Assembly: GCF_048771995.1 (NCBI RefSeq)
Contig: NC_133050.1
Coordinates: 7,488,501 to 7,552,500 of the forward strand
Length of the DNA stretch: 64,000 nt
DNA from: Taeniopygia guttata
Lineage: Eukaryota; Chordata; Aves; Passeriformes; Estrildidae
Direction: 5' to 3'
Under the pieces are notes generated by a model that ran no database searches, was not told the origin of the DNA, and saw only the letters and a program-made list of their open reading frames with translations. How positions within the stretch are numbered: position 1 is the stretch's first letter; the number at the start of each line of letters is the position of its first letter. Made by a program: the position numbers and the translations under genes. Shown one piece after another: positions 44,526 through 56,495 of this stretch.

Positions 44526-45648
44526 CTTGCAGGGATTGGAGGTTGATCTGCAAGAGTTGATTGGAGCAAGAACAAGATGTTATTTGCCAGCAGAAAAAGG
44601 CTCTGGGGCTGGATGCTTTTCCCCAGAAAGGAGAGCTTTTAAGTACCAGAATTTCCCCACATCTCTTAGAGATGAAAATCGAATAAGAACAAGCAAAATT
44701 ATCTGCTGGGGCACTTTGGTGAGTCAGGGGATCAACAAGGAGAGGGACTCTACTCCAGGAGTGGAGTGTGTTGTTCTTCAGGAATTATGACTCTGGCTCT
44801 TCATTCCCACTGATCTCCTTTGTGCTGATCCTTGTCAAAACCAGGATTATAACTCATTGTCTGTTCAGATTCCCTCGTAGCTTCTTGGATGAGACCATTA
44901 CAAGGGAATTGCAAGGATAATTGTCCCATATTTCCAAACATTGAATCAGGGCTTTGAGATCCCTACAACGAGCTTAACACCCCCATTTTGATCTTGGGCT
45001 ATGAACTCTTTTGAAAAATTCTCACACCAAATCACTTGCTCTCATTAACTTGGAAAACCCAGTGCTTCACATTTCAGCTCCTTAAGTTCCTTTCAGGATC
45101 CCTTTTAATCTTAAAAAATGTAATACAGAGTGTTTTAAACAGTTTTCAGCTCTTCTCTGTGTCCTACTCCAAGCCAGTGCCTGGTCTCTTGGGGTGTTCA
45201 TGCCCATTTATCTTGAATTAAAAGCATTTCAATTGATTTGTAATAGAACAAACTGGATCTAATCGAATATTTGCCTCTAAACTCAACATTTCCCTGTGAA
45301 CCAGGAAGATTTAAACTTTCCAAATCTTTCCAGTCACCCATTTAACCAAACAGAGGATCGGAATAAACACTGAACCTTTCACATTATGAATGCAACTGGT
45401 GAAGGCAACCCAAAATCCAGCAGAATTTTCTGATAAGAGACTTTCGGTTTGGTTTGAAACAGAGTGTCAACCTCGAAAGCAGAGAGCCGCCTTCCATAAG
45501 GTTTCTGCAAGGTTTACCTCTTCACCTCAAATTTTGCCTACGAGTTCCCAATGGAAGAGAGCACCCCGGATGAATTGTACAGCAAAGAGAGATTCCAAAA
45601 GTAGCAAAGAGAGACTCCAAAAGCAGCAAAGAGCAGCTTCAAACTTAC

Positions 45649-45716
45649 CAAGTCGTTGAGAAGAACGAGTGAAGGGAAGACGTTTGGGAGAACCCCAAGT
45701 GGAGACAGCTTTTATA
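45649..45716 (-). promoter_or_regulatory. TATA box and exon 1 of the scale-type gene at 44082
   Basis: On minus, TATAAAA is at 45716-45710. The leader ends ctcaacgacttg, with donor gtaagtttg (GT at 45648-45647). Confidence 0.75.
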
Positions 45717-46214
45717 CAGTTCAGATTTGCCTGAGGGCTCAGAGGAACTCATTAGTTGACACAGAACATTTTTTTGTATTGATTGCTCCTCAAAGTGATG
45801 ACATTGTTGCTCTTTTTGTTTATTCTCGATTTTAAAGGCCGCGTTACGTCACACGAGGTCCTTTGAGCTGAAATGCTGATGGGTTGAAATTGGTGCATCT
45901 TTCATCCTAAAACATGATTCACGAATTAGTGTCAGTTTTCTGGAGTGACACCCTGTACTGAGCTGTTTATATACAAATATTCTTGTCCTGTCTTATAAGA
46001 CAATTATGCTCAGACATTTACAAAGATTAAAAAACTCCTAGAATGCTTTGGGGACACAAATATCCAGAAATGTCTTATGTATTTTCTGACCCTTAAGCCA
46101 CAGTTTAAACTTGAGTTTAGTTCTGAAGGGAGAGATATTTATGATTTTAAGGATTAGAATGAAAAGCTCAAAATAATCAGAGTGTACATTGAATCAATAA
46201 TAAAATCTATGTTT

Positions 46215-46345
46215 TATTGAGATGGTTCAATTTCTGGAAGTGTTCAAGGCTGGTTTGGATTGACAGTCAATCCTGTCCATGCAGGTGTTGGAACAAGAGG
46301 GTCTTTGAGGTCCCTGCCAATTTTAAACCATTCCATGATTCCTTA
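46215..46345 (+). mobile_element. CR1 LINE 3'-end fragment
   Basis: ctggaagtgttcaaggctgg, then ggtctttgaggtccctgcca and aaaccattccatgattcctt, a plus-strand CR1 3' end. Confidence 0.8.
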
Positions 46346-47109
46346 TAGGAGAAATCCCAAATTTAGCTGTAGTGGAAATAAAACCCCCTTTTTTTTTAGA
46401 GAGGATCTTGCAACTAATCCCATCCTTGTTATCATCTTTCAGCACAGAGTAATTACGAAGTGGGAATCTGCTGGGAAGAGCAAATGTTGGATTTGCTGAG
46501 GTTTCTCTCTCTGTTTACACCACGATCGTCCTACTCTATCATTATCATCGTTATCATAATCACCTACGTGGTTATCTTCACACCATGTATTATTTATAAA
46601 TTATGAGCTTTTTCAAATCTGGGGATACATATGGGGATTTCCCGAGCCATTATCCTGGGGAAAAAAAAATCATCTCCAAGTTTACAAGAACATTCCAAGG
46701 GATTTTCAAGCGCCTCCTGAACACCCATTACTGACTTGTTCCTACTGTGTCAGAGTTATATAAAATCTGTGCCTGGGTGTAAACATACCACAATTACAGG
46801 AGATTATCCCATTAAAATGCATAAATTGAGGCCACTTGGGTTTTTCCCATAATCAGCTCTTGGTTTATAACATTGACCTTTATGTCTTTGACCTTAAGAA
46901 TAAAATCTATTTTTTATTTAATACACAGAATGTCGTGTTTCTAACATGTAAGAATAGGAGGGGAAAACACAAGAAAGGAAAGGAAAGCTCAATGAAACAA
47001 CTCAGAAAACTCAATTTCCATGGAATTGTGGCTGCCAGGTGAAATATTTCTCTGTTTCCAGGGACTGGAAGAGAACTAGTGGAGAGTTTAAGAAGGAACA
47101 TGGAGAGAG

Positions 47110-47385
47110 GCTTCTTCTAAGGGTTGAATTGGCAGGAAAAGAGGGGATGGACTAAAACTGACAGAGAGGAGGTTTAGATGGAATATTGGGCAGGAATTGG
47201 GCACCCTGTGAGGGTGAAGAGTCCCAGGCACAGATATTCCACGGATCGCCCCTCCCTGGAAATTTCCAAGGCCAGGATGGACGGGGCTTGGAGCACCCTA
47301 GTCTATGGAAGGTGTCCCTGCCCATGTCAGGAGGTGCCACTGGATGATCTTTAAGGTTTTTTTCAACCCAAACCATTCCATGTTA
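47110..47385 (+). mobile_element. CR1 LINE 3'-end fragment
   Basis: gagaggaggtttagatggaa, tccctggaaatttccaaggc, gtgtccctgcccatgtcagg and cccaaaccattccatg in CR1 order on plus. Confidence 0.85.
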
Positions 47386-47900
47386 GCATTTTATGGTATA
47401 AAGTCCATTCAAAGATGCTCCCGATTGTTGTACTTGCCTTGCCTTGAGTAGGTGGAGGGAGAAATGCTGAGCCTGCAGAACCAATGTTTTTGCCTTTGTG
47501 ATTTGTCCCCAGTCCTCATTTGAGGTCCTAAAAGAAACTCCATTGGCAGCGTGTCTCCTGTTGATCTCACTCAAGGACCTTTACGTGGACAAAACCAGTG
47601 TCCTTCAGTCATCCCAATTATGAAGGATTCATAAATAAATGTAGTCAGCTTTGTTTCCTCCCCTAACGCTAAGGAAAGCAATGGGATCATAAAAAATAAT
47701 TCCCCACATAAAGCCCGGAGACAATAGATGTCTGGGGTGGAATGTGCAGCTCATGCTGTGTGTGGGTTTGAAATGCACCAGCAATAAGCAAAGACAATTT
47801 CAGCACTTTGGGGAATTATGTGTCCTGCAATTTGGGGTTGGGACCTAATTATGAACTGGCGCATCAGGTGGCCAGTGCCCTGTGGGCAAGCAGGGAGCTC

Positions 47901-47966
47901 TATAAAAGGTGTCTGCACCAGGTCCTTCCATCCACTTCTCACACCTGTTCTGCCTTCGTGAACCAG
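47901..47966 (+). promoter_or_regulatory. TATA box and exon 1 of the scale-type gene at 48523
   Basis: TATAAAA is at 47901-47907. The leader ends cttcgtgaaccag, with donor gtaagtcac at 47967. It is unlike the promoter of the protein-identical gene at 44082. Confidence 0.78.
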
Positions 47967-48522
47967 GTAAGTCACTTTTGTCTCAAGCTTCCCTAAATTG
48001 AACTTTCTGTCAAGAAATCTGGTTGCAGTCAGGCTGCTGCTGCTGCTCGGTAGGGTATTTGGTGTTTAATTTCTCATTTATCTCTAGGTCTTTCAGGACA
48101 GGGATTCACTAAGTGGTATTGAACCCCAAAATTGTATTGTTTTAACACTCCAAATACTTGCCTGTACTTTAGGAGATAAAGACTAGCCTGTATATATGCC
48201 AGTATTTGGTAGAGCTTTGCTGAGTTTGTAACAGGAAAGATAAAATCTGAGTGGAAATCAGCAGCTAAGAGTAATGTAATGCTGATGAAATTACCAGATC
48301 TGGAAATTCAAAGATACAACTGAAGAGTACAGACTGTTTTGGGCTGAAGTCAAGAGTAGCCTGGAGATCACAGCCACAGGAAAAATGAGAAAAGGAAATA
48401 CATTTACTTCCGAGATTTATTACTGATTCTCTTGGACTGCTTCAGCACAACCTAAAGTTTGCTATTCTTTAAAAATTAATAGAAATTAACACCTTCCACA
48501 GATTAACTCCCACCCCTGCAAG

Positions 48523-48966
48523 ATGGCCTGCTACGACCTGTACCCCTCCTCTGCCTGCGGCGTCATCCAGCCCCAGCCCGTGGCCGGCAGCGGGAACGAG
48601 CCGTGTGTCCGCCAGTGCCCCGACTCCACCACCGTGATCCAGCCTCCCGCCGTGGTGGTCACCTTCCCCGGCCCCATCCTCAGCTCCTTCCCGCAGGATT
48701 CCGTGGTGGGATCTGCTGGAGCTCCCGTCCTGCCGGCCTCCGGAGCCTCCCTGGGCTATGGGGGCTATGGGTCCCTGGGCTATGGGGGTCTCTATGGATA
48801 TGGGGGTTACGGATCCCTGGGCTACGGGGGCCTGTGGGGCTATGGGGGTCTGGGTTCCTGTGGTGGGTACCGGGGCCTGTATGGCTTTGGGAGATCCTTT
48901 GGCTCCTGCAGCCCCTGGTCCTCCCGCTACGGCCGCTACCGCCGTGGCAGCTGCGGCTCCTGCTAA
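48523..48966 (+). CDS. Scale-type beta-keratin, 147 aa, same protein as 44082 copy
   Basis: Reading both strands, I see a single synonymous difference from the 44082-44525 copy (CGT for CGC near the end, in YRRGSC). Homology stops about 20 bases beyond the stop codon and a few bases before the start: the leaders are attaactcccacccctgcaag here and atcaacctccaatccctgcaag there. The intron is 47967-48501 with acceptor cttccacag. Polyadenylation signal ATTAAA is at 49318-49323, followed by ttattgcatcaaa. It is divergent from the 44082 gene and convergent with the 50913 gene. Confidence 0.94.
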   Translation: MACYDLYPSSACGVIQPQPVAGSGNEPCVRQCPDSTTVIQPPAVVVTFPGPILSSFPQDSVVGSAGAPVLPASGASLGYGGYGSLGYGGLYGYGGYGSLGYGGLWGYGGLGSCGGYRGLYGFGRSFGSCSPWSSRYGRYRRGSCGSC

Positions 48967-49437
48967 ACCCGAGGGAAAAACCCCAAGAGAGGTTTCACCA
49001 ACAGAAGAAATGTGATGGTTTCACAGCCAAAGAGCTTGGAACCACTGCTGCTCCATCTCAAAACCATGGATTTGTAACTGCCCAGCCCCTTTTAGATTTC
49101 TCCTTTTTCTGCTTCTGCCTAAATCTTGTCCCGCTCCATTTCTGTGTTGCCTGGGGTAAATATGGAACAAAGGGGCTCAAAATGGGTCCTGCTTGTTCAC
49201 ATCAACAGCTGAGATTCAGAAGAGAACCTGAATCAATCACATGTGAATGTGCCTCTGGCTGGAGAAGAGTTTCTTACTTCTTGGAGACTCTGCAAATGCA
49301 TTACTGTGCTTGTTGTCATTAAAAGTTTATTGCATCAAAGTTGCCATGTTCTGGTGTTCTTTTCTCCTGTTTTCACCAAGGTTATTTGCCTTTGGAGAAG
49401 CCTCACCCGTGCCGGTGTCAGTAGCAGCCTAAAATAT

Positions 49438-49565
49438 CCTGGAATCTTGGAATGTTTGGGTTGGGAGGGATCTTAAAGCTCATCTCATTCCACGCCCTGC
49501 CATGGGCAGGGACACCTCCCACTGGCCCAGGTGGCTCAGAGCTTCATCCAACCTAAACCATCCAT
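49438..49565 (-). mobile_element. CR1 LINE 3'-end fragment
   Basis: gtttgggttgggagggatct, ccatgggcagggacacctcc and gcttcatccaacctaaacc on plus, the reverse of a CR1 3' end. Confidence 0.82.
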
Positions 49566-49569
49566 GGTC

Positions 49570-50580
49570 CCTAAACCATGGGGATGAATGTCCTGCCCAA
49601 AAAAAACCAGGGAAGATTAATTTTTTGTATGAATTTCTTCCAAGTAAAGTTTTCATCCCTTTGAACTTCATGTTCTGACTCAAATATTTCCTCAGTCAAA
49701 TTCTTAAACTCTGTCCTCAGGAACAACCTCAGCAAAAAATTAAATCAATTTCCTGTCAAATTTTTAAATAAAGTTTTCTGGGCTACAGAGTGAAACTTTG
49801 AAATTTGAAATCTTTCTGAATAATCATGAAATGTCGAAATGTAAAGTGGTGTATGGCTTTTGTCAGAAAAACAATTTCTTCAAGTATTCATTCACACCAG
49901 CAAGAAAAACTGGAGAAGAGAAAATTTGGGAAGATGGTACCTGGAAAAACTAAAAGGTAGGAAATACCGTAACCTGTGAGAAAAATGCACCCTTCTTGTT
50001 CTGGTGAGGTTCCACCTTCCACGATCTACCGGGAAGCTGGAGAGGGAACTGGAGAGACAAGACAAGGGAGAATGGATTCAAACTGACAGAGGGCAAATTT
50101 AGGGAGGATTCAGGGGAGAAATCTTTCTCTGTGAGGGTGGATAGGCCCTGGTACAAGTTTTCCTGGGAATTTCTGGTTGGCCCATCCCTGGAAGTGTTCA
50201 ATGCCAAGCTGGAGCAACCTGGTTTAGTGGGAGGTGTCCCTGCCCATGGTGGGGGTGGAAGGAGAAGATCTTTAGGGTCCTTTCAATCCAACCCATTCCA
50301 TGAGTCTATGACTCTGTAATGTTATTTTTGTGCCCCAGGACAGCTGGGGAGGGAAAATTTGGGAGGATTTCTGCTCCCAAATTCTGGATCAAGGAACGGG
50401 GACTGACTTCACTCCCAGCTAAGGCATTCCAGGTGGTTTTGAGATCTGAACCTCAGCCTATTGTAAGGATTTGAATTCCCCCTCCCCACCCTCCCACCCC
50501 GCACAGAGAGAAGTGTTGCAAGCCCACAGCCAGAGAAATTGAAACTAAAACTTTGTTTGTTTTTTGCAGAACAGAATCAC
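49570..50580. other. Tail-to-tail gap between scale-type genes 2 and 3
   Basis: There are no genes. A CR1 3' fragment (50030-50315) is the only feature recognised. Confidence 0.6.
50030..50315 (+). mobile_element. CR1 LINE 3'-end fragment
   Basis: aatggattcaaactgacaga, cccatccctggaagtgttca, gtgtccctgcccatggtggg and ccaacccattccatgagtct on plus. Confidence 0.85.
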
Positions 50581-50912
50581 TTTATTGAGAAAAAAAGCAT
50601 TCACAGAAAAGCATTGCAGAGTATGAAGAATATCAGATCACAGGAAACTCCTTCCATGGTTGCTCTTCTCCAGTTGGACAGTGAAGTTGCATTTTAGAAG
50701 AAGATAAATTATTATTTTATCCCACATGTTACATACACAAATGGGAAAAAAAGCCCAGAAGATGACAAGTAGAAGGTGAACAAATCAAGGAGGAGTTGTT
50801 TGCTTCCAGCTCCACTGGAGTGGGGTGGCTGTGGTCACAACACCTCCTCTGGGGCCAGGATTGTATCTCTCCATTGCCGGTGATTCCTTACTCCGAGATG
50901 TTTCCTCAGGGT

Positions 50913-51356
50913 TTAGCAGATCCCCCAGAAGCCGCGGCCGTAGCGGCCGTACCAGGAGGAGTAGGGGCTGCAATAGCCAGAGCCAAAAGCTCTGCCATAC
51001 AGGCCCCGGTACCCACCACAGGAACCCAGACCCCCATAGCCCCACAGACCCCCGTAGCCCAGGGATCCGTAACCCCCATATCCATAGAGACCCCCATAGC
51101 CCAGGGACCCATAGCCCCCATAGCCCAGGGAGGCTCCGGAGGCCGGCAGGACAGGAACTCCAGCAGATCCCACCACGGAATCCTGCGGGAAGGAGCTGAG
51201 GATGGGGCCGGGGAAGGTGACCACCACGGCGGGAGGCTGGATCACGGTGGTGGAGTCGGGGCACTGGCGGACACACGGCTCGTTCCCGCTGTCAACCAGG
51301 GGCTGGGGCCGGAGGACGCCGCAGGCAGAGGAGGGGTACAGGTCATAGCAGGCCAT
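50913..51356 (-). CDS. Scale-type beta-keratin, 147 aa, variant tail
   Basis: It shares the 44082 protein through most of the core and Gly/Tyr block, with [20 protein letters not shown] (12-31), Val for Ala at residue 68 (SAGVPV) and a different end: [20 protein letters not shown] then [10 protein letters not shown]. The final GIC replaces GSC or GPC. Exon 2 begins at 51383 (acceptor ttttttag) and the intron is 51384-52725. The start is the Met after ccctgcaag; an in-frame upstream Met (MSTSNPCK) lies in the leader and is not conserved. The polyadenylation hexamer is TTTATT on plus at 50581-50586. It is the inverted partner of 55166-55609. Confidence 0.93.
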   Translation of the reverse strand: MACYDLYPSSACGVLRPQPLVDSGNEPCVRQCPDSTTVIQPPAVVVTFPGPILSSFPQDSVVGSAGVPVLPASGASLGYGGYGSLGYGGLYGYGGYGSLGYGGLWGYGGLGSCGGYRGLYGRAFGSGYCSPYSSWYGRYGRGFWGIC

Positions 51357-52044
51357 CTTGCAGGGATTGGAGGTTGACACAGACTAAAAAAGAAAACAAG
51401 GAGTTCAAAATTCAGCTATTTAAATTAAAATAACAAGTAAGTGTTCTGAGCATTTTGCAATCTCAGTGCTCTCTTGTTTCCACAAAGTGTTTTTTTCCAA
51501 AAATTCTCTAAAGGGTGTCCACACACAAGAACAAATAGGAAATGTTCTAAAAACTTTGTCCCTCATAACATCCTGCAAAGGACTAGGACTGATTTCTCCA
51601 CATTAAACTGAAAACCTGGAATCAAAACCAGTGAGAACAAAGTGACTTTGTCCAAGGTCATTGGATGAGTCATTAGCAAAACTCAGATTTGGGTTCAGCA
51701 GGTTTGCATGAGATGGAGCTTATAGAGAACTTAATTACAGTAGCTTCATCTTCCCACTCATCCCAATTTTGCTGAGAGTCAAGGGAACAACAAGATTATA
51801 GGATTGTGAGCACCCAGAAAGGCATTTGACAAGACAACAAAGAACAAATCTCCAAAGATGTTCTGTAAATCCTTAACCGAGTTCTGAGGAGGAACTTGAA
51901 AGTGAGGTGAAGGAGAGCCTGAGGATTTTTGGTAGCAGGACACAAATTACTTTATCATATGTGAATGGCTGCAGGGGTGACACCCTCGTCAAACCTTGAA
52001 CCTTTTATGCAAAGGTTGAGATGGGTTAAAGGTATCAAAATGAG

Positions 52045-52620
52045 GTTCAGAGAATCACAGGCTTCCTCAAGCTGGAAGTGACTCAAAAGGCTCAAGTCCA
52101 ACTCCCTGCTCTTTGCAGGGTTATTTACAGCTAAGCCAGAGAACCGTGGAATTGCCTGGTTTGGAAGACACCCTTAAGATCATCCAGTCCCACCCCCTCC
52201 ATGGGCAGGGACACCTCCCACTATCCCAGGTTACTCCAAGTCCCATCCCAACTGACTTTGGGTGCTCCCAAGGATGGAGAATCCATGGAATATCTAGTGC
52301 CAGGGCCTCCCCACCTTCACAGGGAAATATTTCTTCCTAATATCCAACCTAAAGTTCCCCTCTGTCAGTCTGACCCCATTCCCCGTGTCCTGTCCCTGCA
52401 GTTCCTGAGGAAAGTCCCTCTCCAGCTTCCCTGGAACCCCTGCAGATCCTCCATTCCTCCAGGCTGAACATTCCCAGCTCTCCCAGCCTGGCCCCACAGG
52501 GGAGGAGATCCTGTCACCTCGGAGCACGGTCCAGCTTCTCCAAGGTCTGGAGTTCCTGACAGCAAGAACTCCACAGAGAGTTCCACACACCAAAAGGACA
52601 GAAAGCTCCTTGATCTTTCC
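52045..52620 (-). mobile_element. CR1 LINE fragment, about 570 bp, in an intron
   Basis: agaatcacaggcttcctcaa, gatcatccagtcccaccccc, ccatgggcagggacacctcc, ttcttcctaatatccaacct and ttcctccaggctgaacattc appear in the order of a reversed CR1. It lies inside the intron of the 50913 gene, in the same orientation as that gene. Confidence 0.88.
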
Positions 52621-52725
52621 CAAGTCCATGCAGATTCACCCAACAGAAAGGATGCTGGACATCAACTCGAGTTGAAACCAACAATAAAAAATACACCGAG
52701 AGCAATGGAGAAGGTTCAGACTTAC

Positions 52726-52787
52726 CTAAGTCTTGAAGAAGTCAAGGGAAGCGTTTGGAGGAGCGAGGAGACAGAGGAGCTTTTATA
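52726..52787 (-). promoter_or_regulatory. TATA box and exon 1 of the scale-type gene at 50913
   Basis: On minus, TATAAAA is at 52787-52781. The leader ends cttcaagacttag, with donor gtaagtctg (GT at 52725-52724). The leader resembles that of the 44082 gene (cttctcaacgacttg), also a minus copy. Confidence 0.75.
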
Positions 52788-52789
52788 TC

Positions 52790-54580
52790 AGCTGGAGGTA
52801 CCAGATCAGCATCTCTTGCCCGCCCCAATTTTGAGCTCATGCAACCATCAGGATGATGAAATTGTTTGGTTCATTATTGGCGTTTATGAGGCCTTTCAAA
52901 TTTGTTTATAATAATGATCTAAACATCACCTGAGATTACAGAGAATTCTTTCATCTTGTGACGACTTGGGGGGGAGATTAATACCCGGCATTATTCCTGT
53001 CACTTCCTTGGAATTACGTCAGGAATCACCAAGCCAGCTCCTCTTGGTATTAAGTGAATACCTGGAGAGTAGCTCATGCGTTCATCGGAATCACCAATTC
53101 CACAGGAATTTAATCCTGAGCAGGACAAACAGTGAAATCCTTAATTTTAGCCAAGTCCACAGAGTTCCATGGAGGAGACAGAGAGGAACCTTTGTCTTCC
53201 TGAGGCTTGTTTGGGTTTGGGAGATAAACAAAGGACGAATTCACGAAGTTAACTAAAGCCGCAAGGGATTGGAGGTCCTGAAGAGACTTTTCCCTGGTGT
53301 TGAGGGTCCGATGTTTTCTGGACAAAGATGGCACCTGAGAACATTGAACGGGCCTGAGGAAACGTGGGATCTTTTAGGAAAAAATTGATCCTCTGGTGCA
53401 AAAGTCTAAACGTGATGCAAGTGCTTTGAATTATAGCCTTGGGTTCTTAGAAATTCATGAGCTCCTGTGATACGCAAGTCATAAATCCCAAAAAGGGCTG
53501 AGCTGGAAGTTTTGGGATGAGGGAACAATCAGGAATTTGGAATGTGTGACACAAAGGCTCCTTCTTGCCTCGTTTATGGGTGGGCCATTTCAATATTGCA
53601 GACTCCACGCCATCGGTGAGCCCTAAATGGTGAGGTGGGGTTCGCAGCCTTTGGAGGACAGGGGCTTTTGGACAATAACCATTTCAAGCTTCCAGGGAGG
53701 GAGTCCATGCAAATCCTGTAGATGGTCCAGTAGATTAAAGGCACGGAGCTGGATTTAGGTGCCTCACAATTATGGAATGACATCACATTCAAATGCTTCA
53801 GTCAAGATATTTGTGTCCTTGGTATCATCAGTTCAAGGCCAAATAATGGGGGTTTGTTCCCCTTCAGGTTTTCTCCCAATTAATAAGGATTTGAAATAAA
53901 AGATTCTGAATAAAACCCAGAAATTAATGAAAACCGTATTTTATTCAAAAACAATTCCAGGGATGGGACATCTACAGGCTCTGGTCCCAGGGAACAAGGG
54001 ACAGGAAAACAGGGAATGGCCTTGGCTGAGGGTTGGTTACAGCTTGGACTTGATGGTCTGGGACGGCTTTTCCAACCCAAATAATTCCAAGATTCTGTAA
54101 CAAAAAACATTTAAGGACCACAGGATGCTTTCCATGTCTTCCTTTATGTTCCATATTGTTCTCACATTAAGTGTAGAGTAATAGTGATAAAAATGACCAC
54201 CCCAAAGTGGCTGTAAATAATTTATTCTCCAAGTATTTTGTTTTTTAATGGAAAAAAAGTTCTGCAGATCAGGTGACCCCAAGCGAGCAGACGGGTCTTG
54301 TCATTAATGATGGAGAAGCTCCAGAAGAGCGTTGGGATAATTCCTGCTGTAACGCCAGGGCTGTGAATGGAATGATAACAGGAATGAGGATGGCTTGTCA
54401 CCATTCCAGATGAAAGAGGGCTCTCTGATGAAACTCACCTATCACATTTCATGAGACTTCGGACCAGCAAATAAACAAAGAGTCAGCAGAACTTTGAGGC
54501 GCTACGTGTCACATTCATTTGGGTTTGCCCCAATTATGCACATCCCCAAATTGCACCTTAGATGTTCCCCAGGATTTTGG
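52790..54580. other. Region between divergent scale-type genes 3 and 4
   Basis: There is no coding core. It holds a CR1 3' fragment at 53975-54105. gccccaattatgcacatccc (54527-54546) sits about 40 bases upstream of the plus TATA box. Confidence 0.6.
53975..54105 (+). mobile_element. CR1 LINE 3'-end fragment
   Basis: acagcttggacttgatggtc followed by cttttccaacccaaataatt, a short plus-strand CR1 3' end. Confidence 0.72.
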
Positions 54581-54586
54581 GAATGG

Positions 54587-54654
54587 TATAAAAGCTCTCC
54601 CAACCCGGGGCTCTTCACATCGCCTTCCGTGCTTCATTCACCTCAGTGAGAAAG
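54587..54654 (+). promoter_or_regulatory. TATA box and exon 1 of the scale-type gene at 55166
   Basis: TATAAAA is at 54587-54593. The leader ends cctcagtgagaaag, with donor gtaagc at 54655. Confidence 0.78.
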
Positions 54655-55165
54655 GTAAGCACCATTCTAAGGGATCTCTTCCCTTAGAATTTTTCCTTTA
54701 GAAAATTCCAATCTCTCTTTTCTGCTGTTCTTAATCAAGGTTGGGATCATCCGTAAGGCTTCTAAGATTCTTAATAATTGGGTTATTTTGTGATAGATTA
54801 TTTTTAGATGGTGCTGGACATTCAAAAGTTTGAAATGGTAAAACCATTCTTTCTTCTTAGTAGAAATTAGAAAAATTACCAAAGCAGCTTCCAAAGACTT
54901 GCAGAAGGTTTGTTGAGCCAATAAGAATTTTCCATGGGTTTTCAAGGTGGGAACAAAGTACAAGAAATTAGGAATGAGACCCTAGGAGAGACGACAGCTC
55001 AGAGAGCAAGTGATTTATAAAAAACACTGATGAGAACCAAGGACAACCAAGACTTGAGACATAACAATTATTTTCAACTGCATGTCCAACTGTCAAACCT
55101 TTTAACAATTGAATTTCTGCGTTTTGCTCACTCCTCAGTGTCCACTGACCTCCAATCCCTGCAAG

Positions 55166-55609
55166 ATGGCCTGCTACGACCTGTACCCCTCCTCTGCCTG
55201 TGGCGTCCTCCGGCCCCAGCCCCTGGCTGACAGCGGGAACGAGCCGTGTGTCCGCCAGTGCCCCGACTCCACCACCGTGATCCAGCCTCCCGCCGTGGTG
55301 GTCACCTTCCCCGGCCCCATCCTCAGCTCCTTCCCGCAGGATTCCGTGGTGGGATCTGCTGGAGCTCCCGTCCTGTCGGCCTCCGGAGCCTCCCTGGGCT
55401 ATGGGGGCTATGGGTCCCTGGGCTATGGGGGTCTCTATGGATATGGGGGTTACGGATCCCTGGGCTACGGGGGTCTGTGGGGCTATGGGGGTCTGGGTTC
55501 CTGCGGTGGGTACCGGGGCCTGTATGGCAGAGCTTTTGGCTCCGGCTATTGCAGCCCCTACTCCTCCTGGTACGGCCGCTACGGCCGCGGCTTCTGGGGG
55601 ATCTGCTAA
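55166..55609 (+). CDS. Scale-type beta-keratin, 147 aa, variant tail
   Basis: Inverted partner of 50913-51356, with the same [10 protein letters not shown] end. Differences seen: PLADSGNEP where the partner has [20 protein letters not shown] where the partner has [11 protein letters not shown], and a few silent changes (for example cgcaga/tgcgg near the tail). The intron is 54655-55138 with acceptor actcctcag; the leader is tgtccactgacctccaatcc. The open frame upstream to 55109 runs through the acceptor and is rejected. ATTAAA is at 55828-55833, followed by actgttgcatcactg. Confidence 0.93.
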   Translation: MACYDLYPSSACGVLRPQPLADSGNEPCVRQCPDSTTVIQPPAVVVTFPGPILSSFPQDSVVGSAGAPVLSASGASLGYGGYGSLGYGGLYGYGGYGSLGYGGLWGYGGLGSCGGYRGLYGRAFGSGYCSPYSSWYGRYGRGFWGIC

Positions 55610-56157
55610 ACCCTACAGAAAACGCTCTGGATGATGTAGAAGAGCAAAGCAAAATGCAGATTTTTCTTCCCTTTAAATTCTTTTCTGGTGCCTCTTTGAG
55701 TTCAATTCCTCGTTATCTTCTTTATCACCCCTGTGGCTGAATGCAGTGACAGACTGAAGTGTCTTTCAAGCTCTGCCTGCATTTACAATCCTGATGTTGC
55801 CATGTTGTTTGTGTTCTTTTCATTCTCATTAAAACTGTTGCATCACTGAAAATCCTCGTGTTGGGCTTTTGTGTTCTCACCCACCCCTGAGTTTGCCAAC
55901 CTAGATGGGCAAAGCTCCCTGCTCTGCATGAGGCTGCAAAAACATTGAGCAAACCCTGCCCAGAGGGGAAATTCTCCATGGAGAGCCTCCCATGGGGCTG
56001 TTTTACCCATGAATTTACAATTTCAGTAAATTTACATTTATGGAATTGCAACGTGGTCACAGCATGGTAGCCAAAGTTAAGCAGAAGTTTTCCTCTATGT
56101 GTTGAGCCCTGTGTGCAGAGGGAACTTCTTCAAATCCACAACAAGGACCTCATGAGT

Positions 56158-56205
56158 GGTCATAGAATCACAGAATTGGGTTGGAAGAGCCTTGGAGATC
56201 ATCAA
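56158..56205 (-). mobile_element. Short CR1 3'-terminal remnant
   Basis: tcatagaatcacagaattgg then gttggaagagccttggagat, the terminal piece of a reversed CR1. Confidence 0.7.
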
Positions 56206-56495
56206 AAACATGGGTTTAATTTATTTATATATTAAATAGAAGTAGAATTTGTGTCCATAATTTATAAGTAGCCTAAAACCCTAAAGTACTCCACCATAAA
56301 TGTTGTTATCTTCTTATGTCATCAGCAAAGCACAAAGCCACCTCCTGATTCAGGCAGATCCTTATCTCACGAGGAGTTTTCCTCATCTGGTTCAGCTGCC
56401 AAAAGATCTCAGGGTACGCATTTTCCTGCAGCCAAAAGATTTGTTGAACATCAACACGTTTAGAGAACTTCTGACCAGAAAGCTGAAGGGAAAAT

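Larger units (their letters stand above)
45720..47880. other. Region between divergent scale-type genes 1 and 2
   Basis: AT-rich, with no coding core. It contains two CR1 3' fragments (46215-46345, 47110-47385). ggacctaattatgaactggc (47840-47859) is about 50 bases upstream of the plus TATA box. Confidence 0.6.
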
